From positions 310,001 through 374,000 of the forward strand of contig NZ_MDDN01000004.1 of NCBI RefSeq assembly GCF_001708185.1: a stretch of DNA of 64,000 bases, given 5' to 3'. The translations under genes were made by a program, and so were the position numbers. The notes beneath the pieces are model-generated. The model did not search any database. It saw only the letters and a list, made by a program, of their open reading frames with translations, and was not told where the DNA came from. Position 1 is the first letter of the stretch; every line of letters begins with the position of its first letter. The stretch is from Lysinibacillus xylanilyticus (GTDB lineage: Bacteria > Bacillota > Bacilli > Bacillales_A > Planococcaceae). Positions 52,254 through 61,286 of this stretch are shown here, piece after piece.

Positions 52254-53402
52254 CTAAAGGATTTTTGATAATTTTGTTCCATCAAACTTATTACCCCAGC
52301 CTTTATCCTCTCTAATAGAAGATTTTTCAAAAAGTTTAATGTCCGGTAATGGATAATTGTTTTTAATCATAGTATAAATAAGTATCTCTAAAGAGTTTAG
52401 ACTATCTTCACCGTACCCACTTATACTACTATAAGCATGACTTTGTCCAAGCTCATGAATGTCTGATAATAATGAATTAATAGATTCATCAATTTTTTGA
52501 TATAAATTATACAAATAATAAAATTCATTTTCAGTTAAACGTTCAAAGTCGTCTTCATCATATTCTTTAGATTCCAATAGACTTTCTGGGATTAATTCAG
52601 CTGTTGCTGAATTACAATCATCTAAATTATTGGAATTTGTGAATTCCCAGAGGTAATTTACAACGATTTTCCAGCTATTAAGATCATAGTTTAATGCTAT
52701 TATTGCGTTTTCAAAACAACTTATGCCATATGCAACTCTACCTCTAAATGAAATTTCTTTAAATTTTCCTATATCCTTGAATTTTCCCTTTTTCTTTATT
52801 CTCTCTCTTTGTATATCAAGTACGTCTGTAATACCAGACTCTTCAAATCTTTCTATTATATATTCATGTCCGTATTGTAAAGCTAACATTCTTTCTTCTG
52901 TATAAATAGGTATTAACGTATAAAAATTAATACTTCTATTTTCCGAATCTATAAAACTTCTCATTCCTTTAGATGTACTGATTAAAATACACGATAATGC
53001 TGTATTGGAAGCGAATGGAGTTGGAGGTTCCCCATTTGGCAGCATGACTCCTTCCTCTAACCATTCATCATATTGATGTGGAATGTGAGCGACCATTCTC
53101 AACCACTGCAATGGCCAATAATAATCTTGCTTCGTCATTTCATTTCTACTTATTGGCCAATTTGCAGGCAACTTTAAGACTAATTCAGCGTACTTACTTC
53201 CCTTACATTCTTCTGAATCATCCATTGCACAATCACTCATTCCTGTAGTTACAAGAGTGATAAAATCATGTTCTTGCGACGGCAGTATAACTTGAATATC
53301 GATCGCTACCCTACTACCAGGTATGATTTCACTGATTGTATTATTGATGGGACCAAACTGTTCTGTTATAAAATCTAAAATACCAGTAGTTTCATTTTGC
53401 AT
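52254..53402 (-). CDS. SUFU-domain protein with extra C-terminal domain
   Basis: 382 residues. About residues 1-190 form a suppressor-of-fused domain: HDFITLVTTGMSDCAM, AELVLKLPANWPI, YYWPLQWLRMVAHIPHQYDE and WLEEGVMLPNG. The remaining ~190 residues (from ISFRGRVAYGISCFENAIIA) are a separate acidic domain that I do not recognise. Both parts may be immunity domains in one protein. The family context is polymorphic toxin immunity. Confidence 0.78.
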   Translation of the reverse strand: MQNETTGILDFITEQFGPINNTISEIIPGSRVAIDIQVILPSQEHDFITLVTTGMSDCAMDDSEECKGSKYAELVLKLPANWPISRNEMTKQDYYWPLQWLRMVAHIPHQYDEWLEEGVMLPNGEPPTPFASNTALSCILISTSKGMRSFIDSENRSINFYTLIPIYTEERMLALQYGHEYIIERFEESGITDVLDIQRERIKKKGKFKDIGKFKEISFRGRVAYGISCFENAIIALNYDLNSWKIVVNYLWEFTNSNNLDDCNSATAELIPESLLESKEYDEDDFERLTENEFYYLYNLYQKIDESINSLLSDIHELGQSHAYSSISGYGEDSLNSLEILIYTMIKNNYPLPDIKLFEKSSIREDKGWGNKFDGTKLSKIL

Positions 53403-53435
53403 CCTAGTTTCATACCCTTCTTTTTTATAAAGTCC

Positions 53436-53834
53436 TTACTTATAAAATTCTTCTACTGAAATGACTTCCATAGAGGTACAATAAAAATCAATAAATTCAA
53501 ATCCATCATTTTCACCATATCCACTGTCATCATGTACATGATAACGCTGGCTGCTCACCAAACCTTGCTCTTTCATATCATGAACGATTAAGTCCCTTGA
53601 CAACGGAAAAGTAGTTGCTTTTCTTATCGTTAAATCGTCCACATTATAATATCTAATCTTTATTTTGAATGGTTCCTTTGTTTGTAAAAGGACAACATGA
53701 AATGTAAGATCCATTGTTCCAACATAATTATCTTCAAAATCAATTTCGATATTATATTCAATATTTACTATTCTCTCGTAAACCCATGTACCATTTAGTG
53801 TCTGTTTAATTAGTTCTTTGTTTTTTAAATGCAT
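53436..53834 (-). CDS. Immunity-type protein, paralogue of 48158-48538
   Basis: 132 residues, beta-rich (NIEYNIEIDFEDNYVGTMDL, FEFIDFYCTSMEVISVEEFY). It aligns along most of its length with the protein at 48158-48538, notably IDFYCTSMEV against IKFYCASFEV. AAAGGTGG lies ten bases upstream of the ATG. The spacer behind it (53835-53989) shows only a short unsupported frame. Confidence 0.65.
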   Translation of the reverse strand: MHLKNKELIKQTLNGTWVYERIVNIEYNIEIDFEDNYVGTMDLTFHVVLLQTKEPFKIKIRYYNVDDLTIRKATTFPLSRDLIVHDMKEQGLVSSQRYHVHDDSGYGENDGFEFIDFYCTSMEVISVEEFYK

Positions 53835-53989
53835 AATGTTCTAACCACCTTTTTATCTACAAGAATATCCTGTTCTACATACCATAAACCTAATGGAAAT
53901 CATACTAGGAATATCTGGAGCTACAATTGTAATCTCCTCACAAAAAGTTGTATCCATTTAAATGTAAAGCTTTAATATTTTCATGATAT

Positions 53990-54415
53990 TTAAATGTATT
54001 GTTTTGCTACCTCACTTTTAGGCTTTAAGCTTACTATTTGTTCAGCTAATGTTTTAGCCTCTTGATTACTCAATAATTTATCAGGTATGTCATTAAAAAA
54101 TAATAAATATTCTTTAAGCTCTACATCATCTTCATCGAATTCTACTGCCTTTTTTGCGTGATAATATGCTGCCTGATAAGCCCCCTCTAAATGACATAGT
54201 GGGTGAGATAATATAATTGAAGCAATATAGTGAAGGAAAGCTGTTTCCTTACTTTTTAACAGATCTAAAACAAAAGAATAATATAGGATGTTTTCTGATT
54301 TATAACACAATTCCAAAATACTGCATTCGAATTCATCTTTAGTCATACCATCCACTTGGGCTTTAGCTTCTGTAAATTTTAACGAAATAATTAAGTTTTC
54401 TAGTCTAGTTTTCAT
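53990..54415 (-). CDS. Hypothetical helical protein, immunity-type
   Basis: 141 residues, all-helical, with HEAT/TPR-like pairs (MTKDEFECSILELCYKSENI, FLHYIASIILSHPLCHLEGA, AAYYHAKKAVEFDEDDVELK). GAGG lies seven bases before the ATG. Similar short helical proteins accompany polymorphic toxins. The function is unknown. Confidence 0.65.
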   Translation of the reverse strand: MKTRLENLIISLKFTEAKAQVDGMTKDEFECSILELCYKSENILYYSFVLDLLKSKETAFLHYIASIILSHPLCHLEGAYQAAYYHAKKAVEFDEDDVELKEYLLFFNDIPDKLLSNQEAKTLAEQIVSLKPKSEVAKQYI

Positions 54416-54453
54416 TTTTGATTTACCTCGCTCACAGTTAAATCAGAGTTATA

Positions 54454-54942
54454 TCAACCCAATTTAGAAAAATAGTTCTTAATTTCATTCCCTAGATCAT
54501 TTAAAATGATGGTTGTATTCTTAAAATCTACACTTTCTATTCCAACTGCTTCATCAAATCTTAGTTTTTCAAATGAACAATCAATAAACTTCACATTCTG
54601 AAAAATCGATGAGTGAAAACTAGAAATATCATAATTTACATTTTTAAATATTACATTTGAAAAACTCGCATTACTAAAAGAACAATTACGCATTTCTGAG
54701 TCAATAATCGTCATTTCAGAAAAATCACACTCATAAAAACTAGTTCTAAACCATTAATACCTGCAATATTTGTTTTTTTAAATATTGCATAATCCGAGTT
54801 CCCCTTAATAAAAATATTATCCTTGAAAATACAATCCTCAAAAGTACTACCGCATAAAGAAGCTCCACTTAAGTAAACTTTTAAAAAATCACATCCCTTA
54901 AAATTCACTTCTAAAAAGCTACTATTATTTAAATCATAATTT
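54454..54942 (-). pseudogene. Pentapeptide-repeat gene, 3' portion, cut by IS and frameshifted
   Basis: It reads LNNSSFLEVNFKGCDFLKVY, LSGASLCGSTFEDCIFKDNI and, after a one-base shift near 54745, SFYECDFSEMTIIDSEMRN and CSFSNASFSNVIFKNV, a pentapeptide rhythm with F or L every fifth position. The 5' portion lies beyond the IS at 56259. The two partial frames overlap by four bases; a lost A in a GAAACT context would explain it. Confidence 0.75.
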
Positions 54943-56258
54943 GGCTCATCACCAAAAGTCGTGGGTGACAAAATCAGCGGCCTGTTTCTAAACGTAAACG
55001 AAGGAAAAAACGGTCTTCATTTCGATAGCCAAAACCACGTCTTTTGATGAGTTTAATTTTATTATTCGTGCCTTCCATAATGCCATTCGATAGCGGTGAA
55101 ATAATGGTATCCAACAACGCTTTTTCACGTGTTATCAATGTTTTTGCGATTTTAGAGACGGCACCACACATATGAAATTGATATCTTTTAAACCATTCTG
55201 TTAACCGTCGTTTTGCTTGTGTCATCGTTGTCGCTTTTAGTACATAACGCATATGATCCAATGCATGATAAATGTGTTTTGTATGCAAATCTTCCTGGTA
55301 CCACTGTGCAATAAATCCACGTTCTTCTTCCGTTAATTGTTCAGGTTTTCGTGCCAAACAACGGTCGATGAATCGCGATTTATGATGCTTTTTGGCTTCT
55401 CCTAAATAACGTCGTCTTCGCTGTTGGGCATCTGTGAAAAATTGCACGAGATGAAAGCGATCCAGCACATGAATCGCAGTTGGATAAACTGTTTGTATCG
55501 CGTTTGCCATCGCTGGAGCGAAATCACTTACCACGGCACGAATAGGACCTATTACTTTCTGTAAAACGGCGGTAATGGCGTCTTGATCTCGATGAGGAAC
55601 AATCGCCAAAATGTGACCTGTGTCGGCATTTAAAACACTGGTCGCATAATTATGTCCTTTGCGCAAGGCGAACTCATCAACGCAGATAGCTGTAGCTTTT
55701 TCTTCTACTAATTGATCTGGTGCATACAAGTAATACCAACGTTCAACAGTCGTATAGGGTAGTTCATATTCACGCGCTACATCAGCAATGGAACGCCCAT
55801 GGCAACGCTGAACAAGCTCTTTACGAAACAAAGCTGATGACGCTTGTATAATCCCTAAACCAAAGTCATAGGTAAATGTAAGGTCACAAGCAACACAACG
55901 ATGACGTGGAATTACCATCTCAAACCAAATCAATCCTAGGTGCCAAGCATAGCCATGACGAAAACGACGTAACGTTTGTGCATGACGAATTGTTTTCCCT
56001 TGGCAAAGTGGACATGGCACTGAATAAGCACCTACAGTAACAGGAAATACATTTGGTTCTTCATCAGATGGAAAAGAAACTTCGAAAAAAGATGGTAACG
56101 GTAATAGCATTTTGATAAACTTGGAGTACAAAGCGAAAACTCCTCTCGTGGTTTGTCTCGACAACAATTACGATACGTGAGTTTTCGCTTTTCTTCTATA
56201 GTAAAATGTAAAATTATTGAATTGATAGAAAATCAACCACCAGTTATGGTGATGAGCC
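54943..56258 (-). mobile_element. ISL3-family insertion sequence, 1316 bp
   Basis: Inverted repeats GGCTCATCACCAAAAGTCG (left, 54943) and GGCTCATCACCATAACTGG (right, inverse, ending 56258) bound one intact transposase gene. The flanks CATAATTT and ATTATATA are not an obvious 8-bp duplication, so the element may have landed long ago or the flanks have rearranged. It interrupts a pentapeptide-repeat gene. Its ends match those of the MITEs at 4750, 6530, 16387, 31019 and 42398. Confidence 0.9.
54974..56131 (-). CDS. ISL3-family transposase
   Basis: A DDE transposase, apparently complete. The N-terminal zinc-ribbon has CPLC and CVAC pairs, followed by a helix-turn-helix (SIADVAREYELPYTTVERWY). 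The catalytic triad is Asp in ICVDEFALRKG, Asp in VVSDFAPAMANAI, and Glu in NGIMEGTNNKIKLIKRRG. A TTG at 56131 with GAGAGGAG eight bases upstream is the likely start; the open frame reaches back to 56167. It probably can also act on the MITEs that share its ends. Confidence 0.92.
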   Translation of the reverse strand: MYSKFIKMLLPLPSFFEVSFPSDEEPNVFPVTVGAYSVPCPLCQGKTIRHAQTLRRFRHGYAWHLGLIWFEMVIPRHRCVACDLTFTYDFGLGIIQASSALFRKELVQRCHGRSIADVAREYELPYTTVERWYYLYAPDQLVEEKATAICVDEFALRKGHNYATSVLNADTGHILAIVPHRDQDAITAVLQKVIGPIRAVVSDFAPAMANAIQTVYPTAIHVLDRFHLVQFFTDAQQRRRRYLGEAKKHHKSRFIDRCLARKPEQLTEEERGFIAQWYQEDLHTKHIYHALDHMRYVLKATTMTQAKRRLTEWFKRYQFHMCGAVSKIAKTLITREKALLDTIISPLSNGIMEGTNNKIKLIKRRGFGYRNEDRFFLRLRLETGR

Positions 56259-56357
56259 ATTATATAGGATGTTATCCTCAAAAAAAAGACTACACTTATC
56301 CTTAGATAATCCTAGTGAATAATCAGTGTATTTCTTTAATTGCTCATATATTTCTAA
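56259..56357 (-). pseudogene. 5' portion of the IS-interrupted pentapeptide gene
   Basis: On the minus strand the frame entering the IS reads LEIYEQLKKYTDYSLGLSKD, KCSLFFEDNILYN. Joined to the sequence beyond the IS it continues YDLNNSSFLEVN. No ATG is present in frame and a TGA lies just upstream, so the N-terminus is lost as well. Confidence 0.5.
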
Positions 56358-56424
56358 CTTTACGCTTCAGCTCATTAGGATACACTCTTTATATTCCCGC
56401 ATTGGCTAGCCTTTTATTTTTGAA

Positions 56425-57186
56425 TTAAATATAGTCTATTACATTTAATATAGTATCTCTTAGTGCCTTATACTGTAAGTCTGGATAGGGTAATGTTTGT
56501 TCGTAAATTTCCAAAAATAACATTTTTAATTCTAATCTTTCATGTTGTGTCAAATCATCATCTATTTTTTCAAGCAATTGAAAAAAATCACCTAGCATAA
56601 TACAAAGGTTAGATTCAGTATTTTCATTTTTGTCAATTAGGTATTCACTGTCAGGTAGTAGGTGTTTACTAGCTTTGTATATCACAATTCCTACCATCTC
56701 GTTATTCTGTAAAACAATTGAAAAATCTAAGGTCACCTTTACTTCAATGGAAGGCTTTGTTCTGATCCATTTTTCAGAATAGGATAGTAATATATCCTCT
56801 TCGACATAGTACTCGGTAAAATCTGATAATTTACAATCAAAATTCCCAACATTACTTATTTTTATATTTCCGTATTTTTCTTCTGCAAACATTATAGACG
56901 TTTTATCTCTTTTTACTATTATTGGCTCGTTCAATTTTATAACTGCACTTATAAAATCCAAACTGTCTTTGTCAAATAATATAGTATCTACATCAGACCA
57001 TAACCAATTAAAGCTACCATAACTTGTATTTTTCAGCATTTCTATTTCGTAATAATTTTTCTCTTTACCAATCCATACACTAGACAAGTACCATCGTATT
57101 TCTAAATTGCTTATAATCTGTCCATCATTAATCATTATTTCCATGTTTATGCGCGGTAATTTTGCAAAGCAGATAACATAGCACAC
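56425..57186 (-). CDS. Hypothetical protein (immunity array)
   Basis: About 240-253 residues; the start is uncertain (an internal ATG at MEIMINDG is equally likely). Mixed alpha/beta: FNWLWSDVDTILFDKDSLDF, LSDFTEYYVEEDILLSYSEK, and a helical end (LELKMLFLEIYEQTLPYPDL). The family is not recognised. It sits between the IS target gene and a zinc-finger protein gene on the same strand. Confidence 0.6.
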   Translation of the reverse strand: MCYVICFAKLPRINMEIMINDGQIISNLEIRWYLSSVWIGKEKNYYEIEMLKNTSYGSFNWLWSDVDTILFDKDSLDFISAVIKLNEPIIVKRDKTSIMFAEEKYGNIKISNVGNFDCKLSDFTEYYVEEDILLSYSEKWIRTKPSIEVKVTLDFSIVLQNNEMVGIVIYKASKHLLPDSEYLIDKNENTESNLCIMLGDFFQLLEKIDDDLTQHERLELKMLFLEIYEQTLPYPDLQYKALRDTILNVIDYI

Positions 57187-57374
57187 TTAAACTTTTTAAC
57201 GTCTCTGCTTTATCTTTTACAACATTTCCTCCCTTTCAAATAATATCTTTAAATTATCACTTACGGCTTACGTATTTTGATACTTTTCAAGTTATTTAGT
57301 TTATGCAATAGGTTGTAACTTTTAAGAATTCCACTCAGAACTGCTTAGACCTCAGCAACAAAAAATGAAAAAGT

Positions 57375-57923
57375 TCAACTTATATAGCCTGCTTTTTTTA
57401 ACATTACTACATTTACAGGTATAAATTGTTCTTGGCTTTTGGTGACTTTATCGGTTGCCTCAGTATATGAACATGTTTCACAAGATTTATACAAATTTAT
57501 GCCATCGATATCGGAAAGAATTCTAAGATGGTCGCTTTGACAATGAGGACATATTGTTGAAGAAACAAATGTTATGATATCTGTTATTAGATTTGATACC
57601 CTTCTCCAAACTTCAATATCAGATTTAGGTGTTCGATTAATATAACTTTTAACAATTAATTTAAAATCGTCCCCTTTTGTACCAATAATATACATTTCGA
57701 GTTCAACCTTCACAATGAACCGGAACAATGTTCTTTCATTTTCTTCAAATTTATAAAACATATTCTGTTGAATATTATCAAAAAAATGCTCAATAGCTTC
57801 TTGATTACTTCTAACTATTTCTATTAACCTACGCAATAGAGTACTCAAATCTAATTTTTCTATTTCGCAAAACACTTCTAAGACTTCTGGCCATAATGAA
57901 TCCCGAATTCTTTTTCTACTCAT
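57375..57923 (-). CDS. Hypothetical protein with C-terminal zinc-finger
   Basis: 182 residues. A helical N-terminal two thirds (SLWPEVLEVFCEIEKLDLST, ENERTLFRFIVKVELEMYII) precedes a zinc-ribbon: CPHC and CETC pairs separated by about 23 residues. The ATG at 57923 has AAAGG eight bases upstream. Similar short proteins follow polymorphic toxin genes. The function is unknown. Confidence 0.65.
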   Translation of the reverse strand: MSRKRIRDSLWPEVLEVFCEIEKLDLSTLLRRLIEIVRSNQEAIEHFFDNIQQNMFYKFEENERTLFRFIVKVELEMYIIGTKGDDFKLIVKSYINRTPKSDIEVWRRVSNLITDIITFVSSTICPHCQSDHLRILSDIDGINLYKSCETCSYTEATDKVTKSQEQFIPVNVVMLKKAGYIS

Positions 57924-57985
57924 AGCCCGCACCTTTCATTGTCGCCGAAAATATTACTCTTACATCAAGAAAATGTTTTACTATC

Positions 57986-58468
57986 TTATATTTCTATTAT
58001 TGTTTCGGCATGTTTTGTATCATTTTCAAAATTTTCAATCCAGAACTTCCGTTGCTCAGCTCCACCAATATTTATACCGAAAAGTTCTTGGCCATTGTTT
58101 AAGTTTAACTGAATGCTATCACAAATAAGTTGTTCCTTATTCAACTCCATACCATATATGATTATACTTTTAACAGTATTTTTAGCAGACATCGAATCTG
58201 TAAATATTATTTGTCTTACTGAAGTTTTACACCGCAGCATATCTTCATCATATTCAAACTTGTATCGTATTGAATCAACTATGCTCACACTTAGTTTTGA
58301 ATACTGGTCAATTGATTCAAATTCGATACAATGTTCTCCTACTTCAAAATAATGTAAACGCATATCAGGATAGAACTCCGCAGCTCCATCTTCAATATCG
58401 ACAAAACCAACTAAGTAAATATCTTGAACGGAATTATTCTTAAAAATATCTGTAAGTTTTTCCTGCAT
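57986..58468 (-). CDS. Hypothetical protein (immunity array)
   Basis: 160 residues, beta-rich: DIYLVGFVDIEDGAAEFYPD, EHCIEFESIDQYSKLSVSIV, DSIQLNLNNGQELFGINIGG. AAGGGGAG precedes the ATG. The family is not recognised. The region to the right (58469-58758) is AT-rich intergenic DNA without a gene. Confidence 0.6.
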   Translation of the reverse strand: MQEKLTDIFKNNSVQDIYLVGFVDIEDGAAEFYPDMRLHYFEVGEHCIEFESIDQYSKLSVSIVDSIRYKFEYDEDMLRCKTSVRQIIFTDSMSAKNTVKSIIIYGMELNKEQLICDSIQLNLNNGQELFGINIGGAEQRKFWIENFENDTKHAETIIEI

Positions 58469-58758
58469 AAAAACTCCCCTTTATTTCGTGAAAAATTAAA
58501 TACCTATGTCTATATGTTTTATGTACTTTTTACTATAGTATCAACAATAGTTCGTTGTAAATAAATTTCCAATCTCACTATATTTGGACCATCCAATTCA
58601 ACGGCAAATTTTTCCTTTGAAATATTTTATAAAAATTACGATATCCTAGTTTTCCTTATAAAATCTTGATAATTATCATTTAAAGTTTCATTAGTAAAAG
58701 TTTTCAGCAATAACCTATTTGTTGAAGGAACAAAATAACAATCAAAAGGATGATGTAC

Positions 58759-59979
58759 ATGAAACAAAAGCTTTCACCTATATCGGCCAAAGAGCGGATA
58801 GAAACAATCGATGTATTAAGGGGGTTCGCATTATTTGGAATCATACTAGCAAATATTGTTTGGTTTCTTTATCCTGTCTACATGCAGGAAGATCCAAGTT
58901 TTAAAAATGAATGGACTTCTTTTTGGAATCAAGCCGATTACACAGTCAAATCTCTTCTTACTATGTTTGTCGATGGTAAATTTATTATGCTCTTTTCCAT
59001 GCTGTTCGGTTTTGGAATGGTCATCATGCAGGAAAGAGCAGCCGCAAAGCAATTAAACTTCTGGGGAATTTATTCTCGACGACTTATTGCGTTATTTATT
59101 TTCGGTTGTCTCCATGCCTATTTCATCTGGTTTGGTGATATTTTAACAGACTACGCAATTTTAGGATTATTACTCCTTCTCATGCATAAGTTAAAACCTA
59201 ATGCCATGTTAATCATTAGCATTACTTTATATAGCTTACTTTTTGGGGTTTTAACGCTAGGAGCTCTGTCTTCCAATCCTACTATGACCATGACTATGTC
59301 AGAGGAAAGTCGCCAGCTCATGCAAGTTACAATAGATGCCCACCAAAATGGAAGCATTCAAGAATTAATGGATGCCAACCTTATGGAAAGAACTTTTTAT
59401 ACAATGCGTAACGGATTATATATTCTTTTTTTAGGTGACCCTATTTTTTATTTATTCACAAATCTTCCGTTCTTACTAATGTTCCTATTCGGGGCAGCCG
59501 TTGCGAAGAAAAAATGGATTCAGCGTTTTGAAGACTATCGAAAAGGCTTTTTCATTACTTGGTTACTGACATTTATTACTGGTGGCACATTGAGCTGGAT
59601 ACTACCTTTCTTTTTAAAAAATGCATCAGCTGCTCAATTGATTCAATATATGAGCTCGCCACTCCTAACAATCTTTTATGCTATTAGCTTGATCTTCATC
59701 TATCAAACGGTTAAAGGGAAGAAAGTTTTACAGTGGTTAGCTTTCCCTGGAAGAATGGCATTCACAAACTATATCGGCCAATCAATTATTTGTACATTTT
59801 TATTTGGGCCGTTTGCATTTGGCGTATACGGAAAACTACACTTAACGACAGCCATCATCATTGCTATTGTCATTTTTGTGCTACAAATGATTTTTAGTAA
59901 GCTATGGCTATCCAAATTCCGCTTCGGACCATTAGAATATGTTTGGAGATCAATCACTTATTTAGGCATAAAAAAATAA
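58759..59979 (+). CDS. DUF418 membrane protein
   Basis: 406 residues with about eight helices. The N-terminus ISAKERIETIDVLRGFALFG and the C-terminal DUF418 core (PGRMAFTNYIGQSIICTFLF, then LWLSKFRFGPLEYVWRSITY) are family signatures. DUF418 proteins are probable transporters or acyl-handling membrane proteins; the role is not settled. AAAGGA lies eight bases before the ATG at 58759. It is the only plus-strand gene in the immunity array and seems unrelated to it. Confidence 0.88.
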   Translation: MKQKLSPISAKERIETIDVLRGFALFGIILANIVWFLYPVYMQEDPSFKNEWTSFWNQADYTVKSLLTMFVDGKFIMLFSMLFGFGMVIMQERAAAKQLNFWGIYSRRLIALFIFGCLHAYFIWFGDILTDYAILGLLLLLMHKLKPNAMLIISITLYSLLFGVLTLGALSSNPTMTMTMSEESRQLMQVTIDAHQNGSIQELMDANLMERTFYTMRNGLYILFLGDPIFYLFTNLPFLLMFLFGAAVAKKKWIQRFEDYRKGFFITWLLTFITGGTLSWILPFFLKNASAAQLIQYMSSPLLTIFYAISLIFIYQTVKGKKVLQWLAFPGRMAFTNYIGQSIICTFLFGPFAFGVYGKLHLTTAIIIAIVIFVLQMIFSKLWLSKFRFGPLEYVWRSITYLGIKK

Positions 59980-60190
59980 TTATTCAGTAAGCACGAAATA
60001 TAAAAAAATAAGCGCACCTTCTCATGTCACCCTACATTAATTTTATGCATTTAACATTCTAAATTTAGATATACTAACTGCAACAACCTCTTAGAACACT
60101 AGATGAGGTCGTATAGTAAGAAGAGACGATACTCATCTTGACCCTTTTTTCATCATTAAGTGATTTTTATATTTTCTAAATACATACTCT
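59980..60190. other. Intergenic, no gene seen
   Basis: AT-rich DNA after the DUF418 gene. A short ACCTTCTCATG run and a TTTTTTCATCATT tract are present but no convincing terminator stem or open frame. Confidence 0.3.
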
Positions 60191-60343
60191 TTACCTAAGT
60201 GCGTCTTGAATTTCTACTAGACCTTGCACAAAATCTTGAGAATGGTATTTAAATGAGCAACCGGTACGACAATTATAAGATGAAGGTAAATGTTCGAATC
60301 TTCTTAGGATCGAACGGGAAAAATTCCATAATACAAATCTCAC
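60191..60343 (-). CDS. Small protein coupled to the NADAR gene (50 aa)
   Basis: A GTG overlaps the NADAR stop in GTGA, the usual mark of coupled translation. The frame runs 50 codons: RFVLWNFSRSILRRFEHLPS, then SYNCRTGCSFKYHSQDFVQG, LVEIQDALR. Two Cys (CRTGC) could bind metal. No family was recognised, and no independent ribosome site is seen. Confidence 0.45.
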   Translation of the reverse strand: MRFVLWNFSRSILRRFEHLPSSYNCRTGCSFKYHSQDFVQGLVEIQDALR

Positions 60344-60807
60344 TCGACACAAAAATTAACCTCTTTTGATATAATTTCAATTAATGTTTCCCTGTTCCAG
60401 GCCAGTAATATCTTAAATAGTTTGTAATCGCTTGCTGTTTCCTTTAATTTGTTACATGTTTCTTGTATTTTAATATTGTCAATTTCAACAATAAAGTCTC
60501 CTACCTCCTCACCTATAGCATCAAGTGCTTTTACACTTATCGTATCTATACAGTCGATACCTATTCCCCATATTTTATCGAATGGAATTTGTCTGCTGCG
60601 TCCTAGCATCTTACATTCGTCTGGTGTTTGCGCTCTTATAATTTGTAATGCAATTTTATCAGCACCAAACAATTTAGCTTTACGATACATTACAGCTTGT
60701 TCACTCCATTTAAAAAGTTGTCCTTGATGCTTAAATGGAGAGTAATAAAAGTTAGAAAATACATCTTGCTTTCCCTAGAAAAATACAAAGTCGTTAGCTT
60801 CTTTCAT
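60340..60807 (-). pseudogene. NADAR (YbiA/DUF1768) protein with premature stop
   Basis: GGAG precedes an ATG reading MKEANDFVFF and then a TAG where the family has Trp (FFWG). The frame continues GKQDVFSNFYYSPF, QLFKWSEQAVMYRKAKLFGA, ECKMLGRSRQI and FDKIWGIGI, a clear NADAR domain. NADAR proteins remove ADP-ribose or N-glycosidic adducts. One base change (TGG to TAG) inactivates the N-terminus; re-initiation at the internal ATG (60690) would lose the first strand. Confidence 0.8.
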
Positions 60808-60893
60808 AATTAATGCTCCTTTTTTGAACTTAATTGACAATCCTTTTTTATTTGGTTTTAAATCCTCAAAACCTGGCTTGAATTTGGTCTCAC

Positions 60894-61286
60894 TCAAGAT
60901 TTAATCCAATTGAGTATTAGGCTTTCAATCTCTATTAAGTTTTTTTCATTTAACACACAATTGATTACTAATTCATCATTATGATTATCCATCGTACTAT
61001 TTATCCAATGAGAAAGTTCTTGTTGGTCTCCCATATCTGTCTGAAGTATTCTGATAATCTTTTCATTTTTCAATGATTTTGCAGAAAAAATGGGATTTGC
61101 ATTCATCATACTTTTCCCGTTCGAAAATTTAGTGTTGTAAAAAGGAGAAATCCATTCATTTTTATTTTTACTGTTTTTATCTAAAATGCTTAGAAAAAAA
61201 TCAAGCCAGAATTGCTCTAACTCAGCATAAACATATTCATCTTCTAAATAAGTATTGAATTTCTGAAATTTTTGATGTGGAATCAT
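60894..61286 (-). CDS. Hypothetical immunity-type protein following RHS fragment
   Basis: 130 residues, helical (YAELEQFWLDFFLSILDKNS, ELSHWINSTMDNHNDELVIN). GGGGGG lies seven bases before the ATG. It starts inside the last codons of the RHS fragment upstream, as an immunity gene would start right behind its toxin gene. The toxin domain itself is gone. No family was recognised. Confidence 0.6.
   Translation of the reverse strand: MIPHQKFQKFNTYLEDEYVYAELEQFWLDFFLSILDKNSKNKNEWISPFYNTKFSNGKSMMNANPIFSAKSLKNEKIIRILQTDMGDQQELSHWINSTMDNHNDELVINCVLNEKNLIEIESLILNWIKS

Noticed and set aside
54935..56266. Eight-base target duplication of the ISL3 element
   Set aside because: CATAATTT and ATTATATA do not match, so no duplication is claimed.
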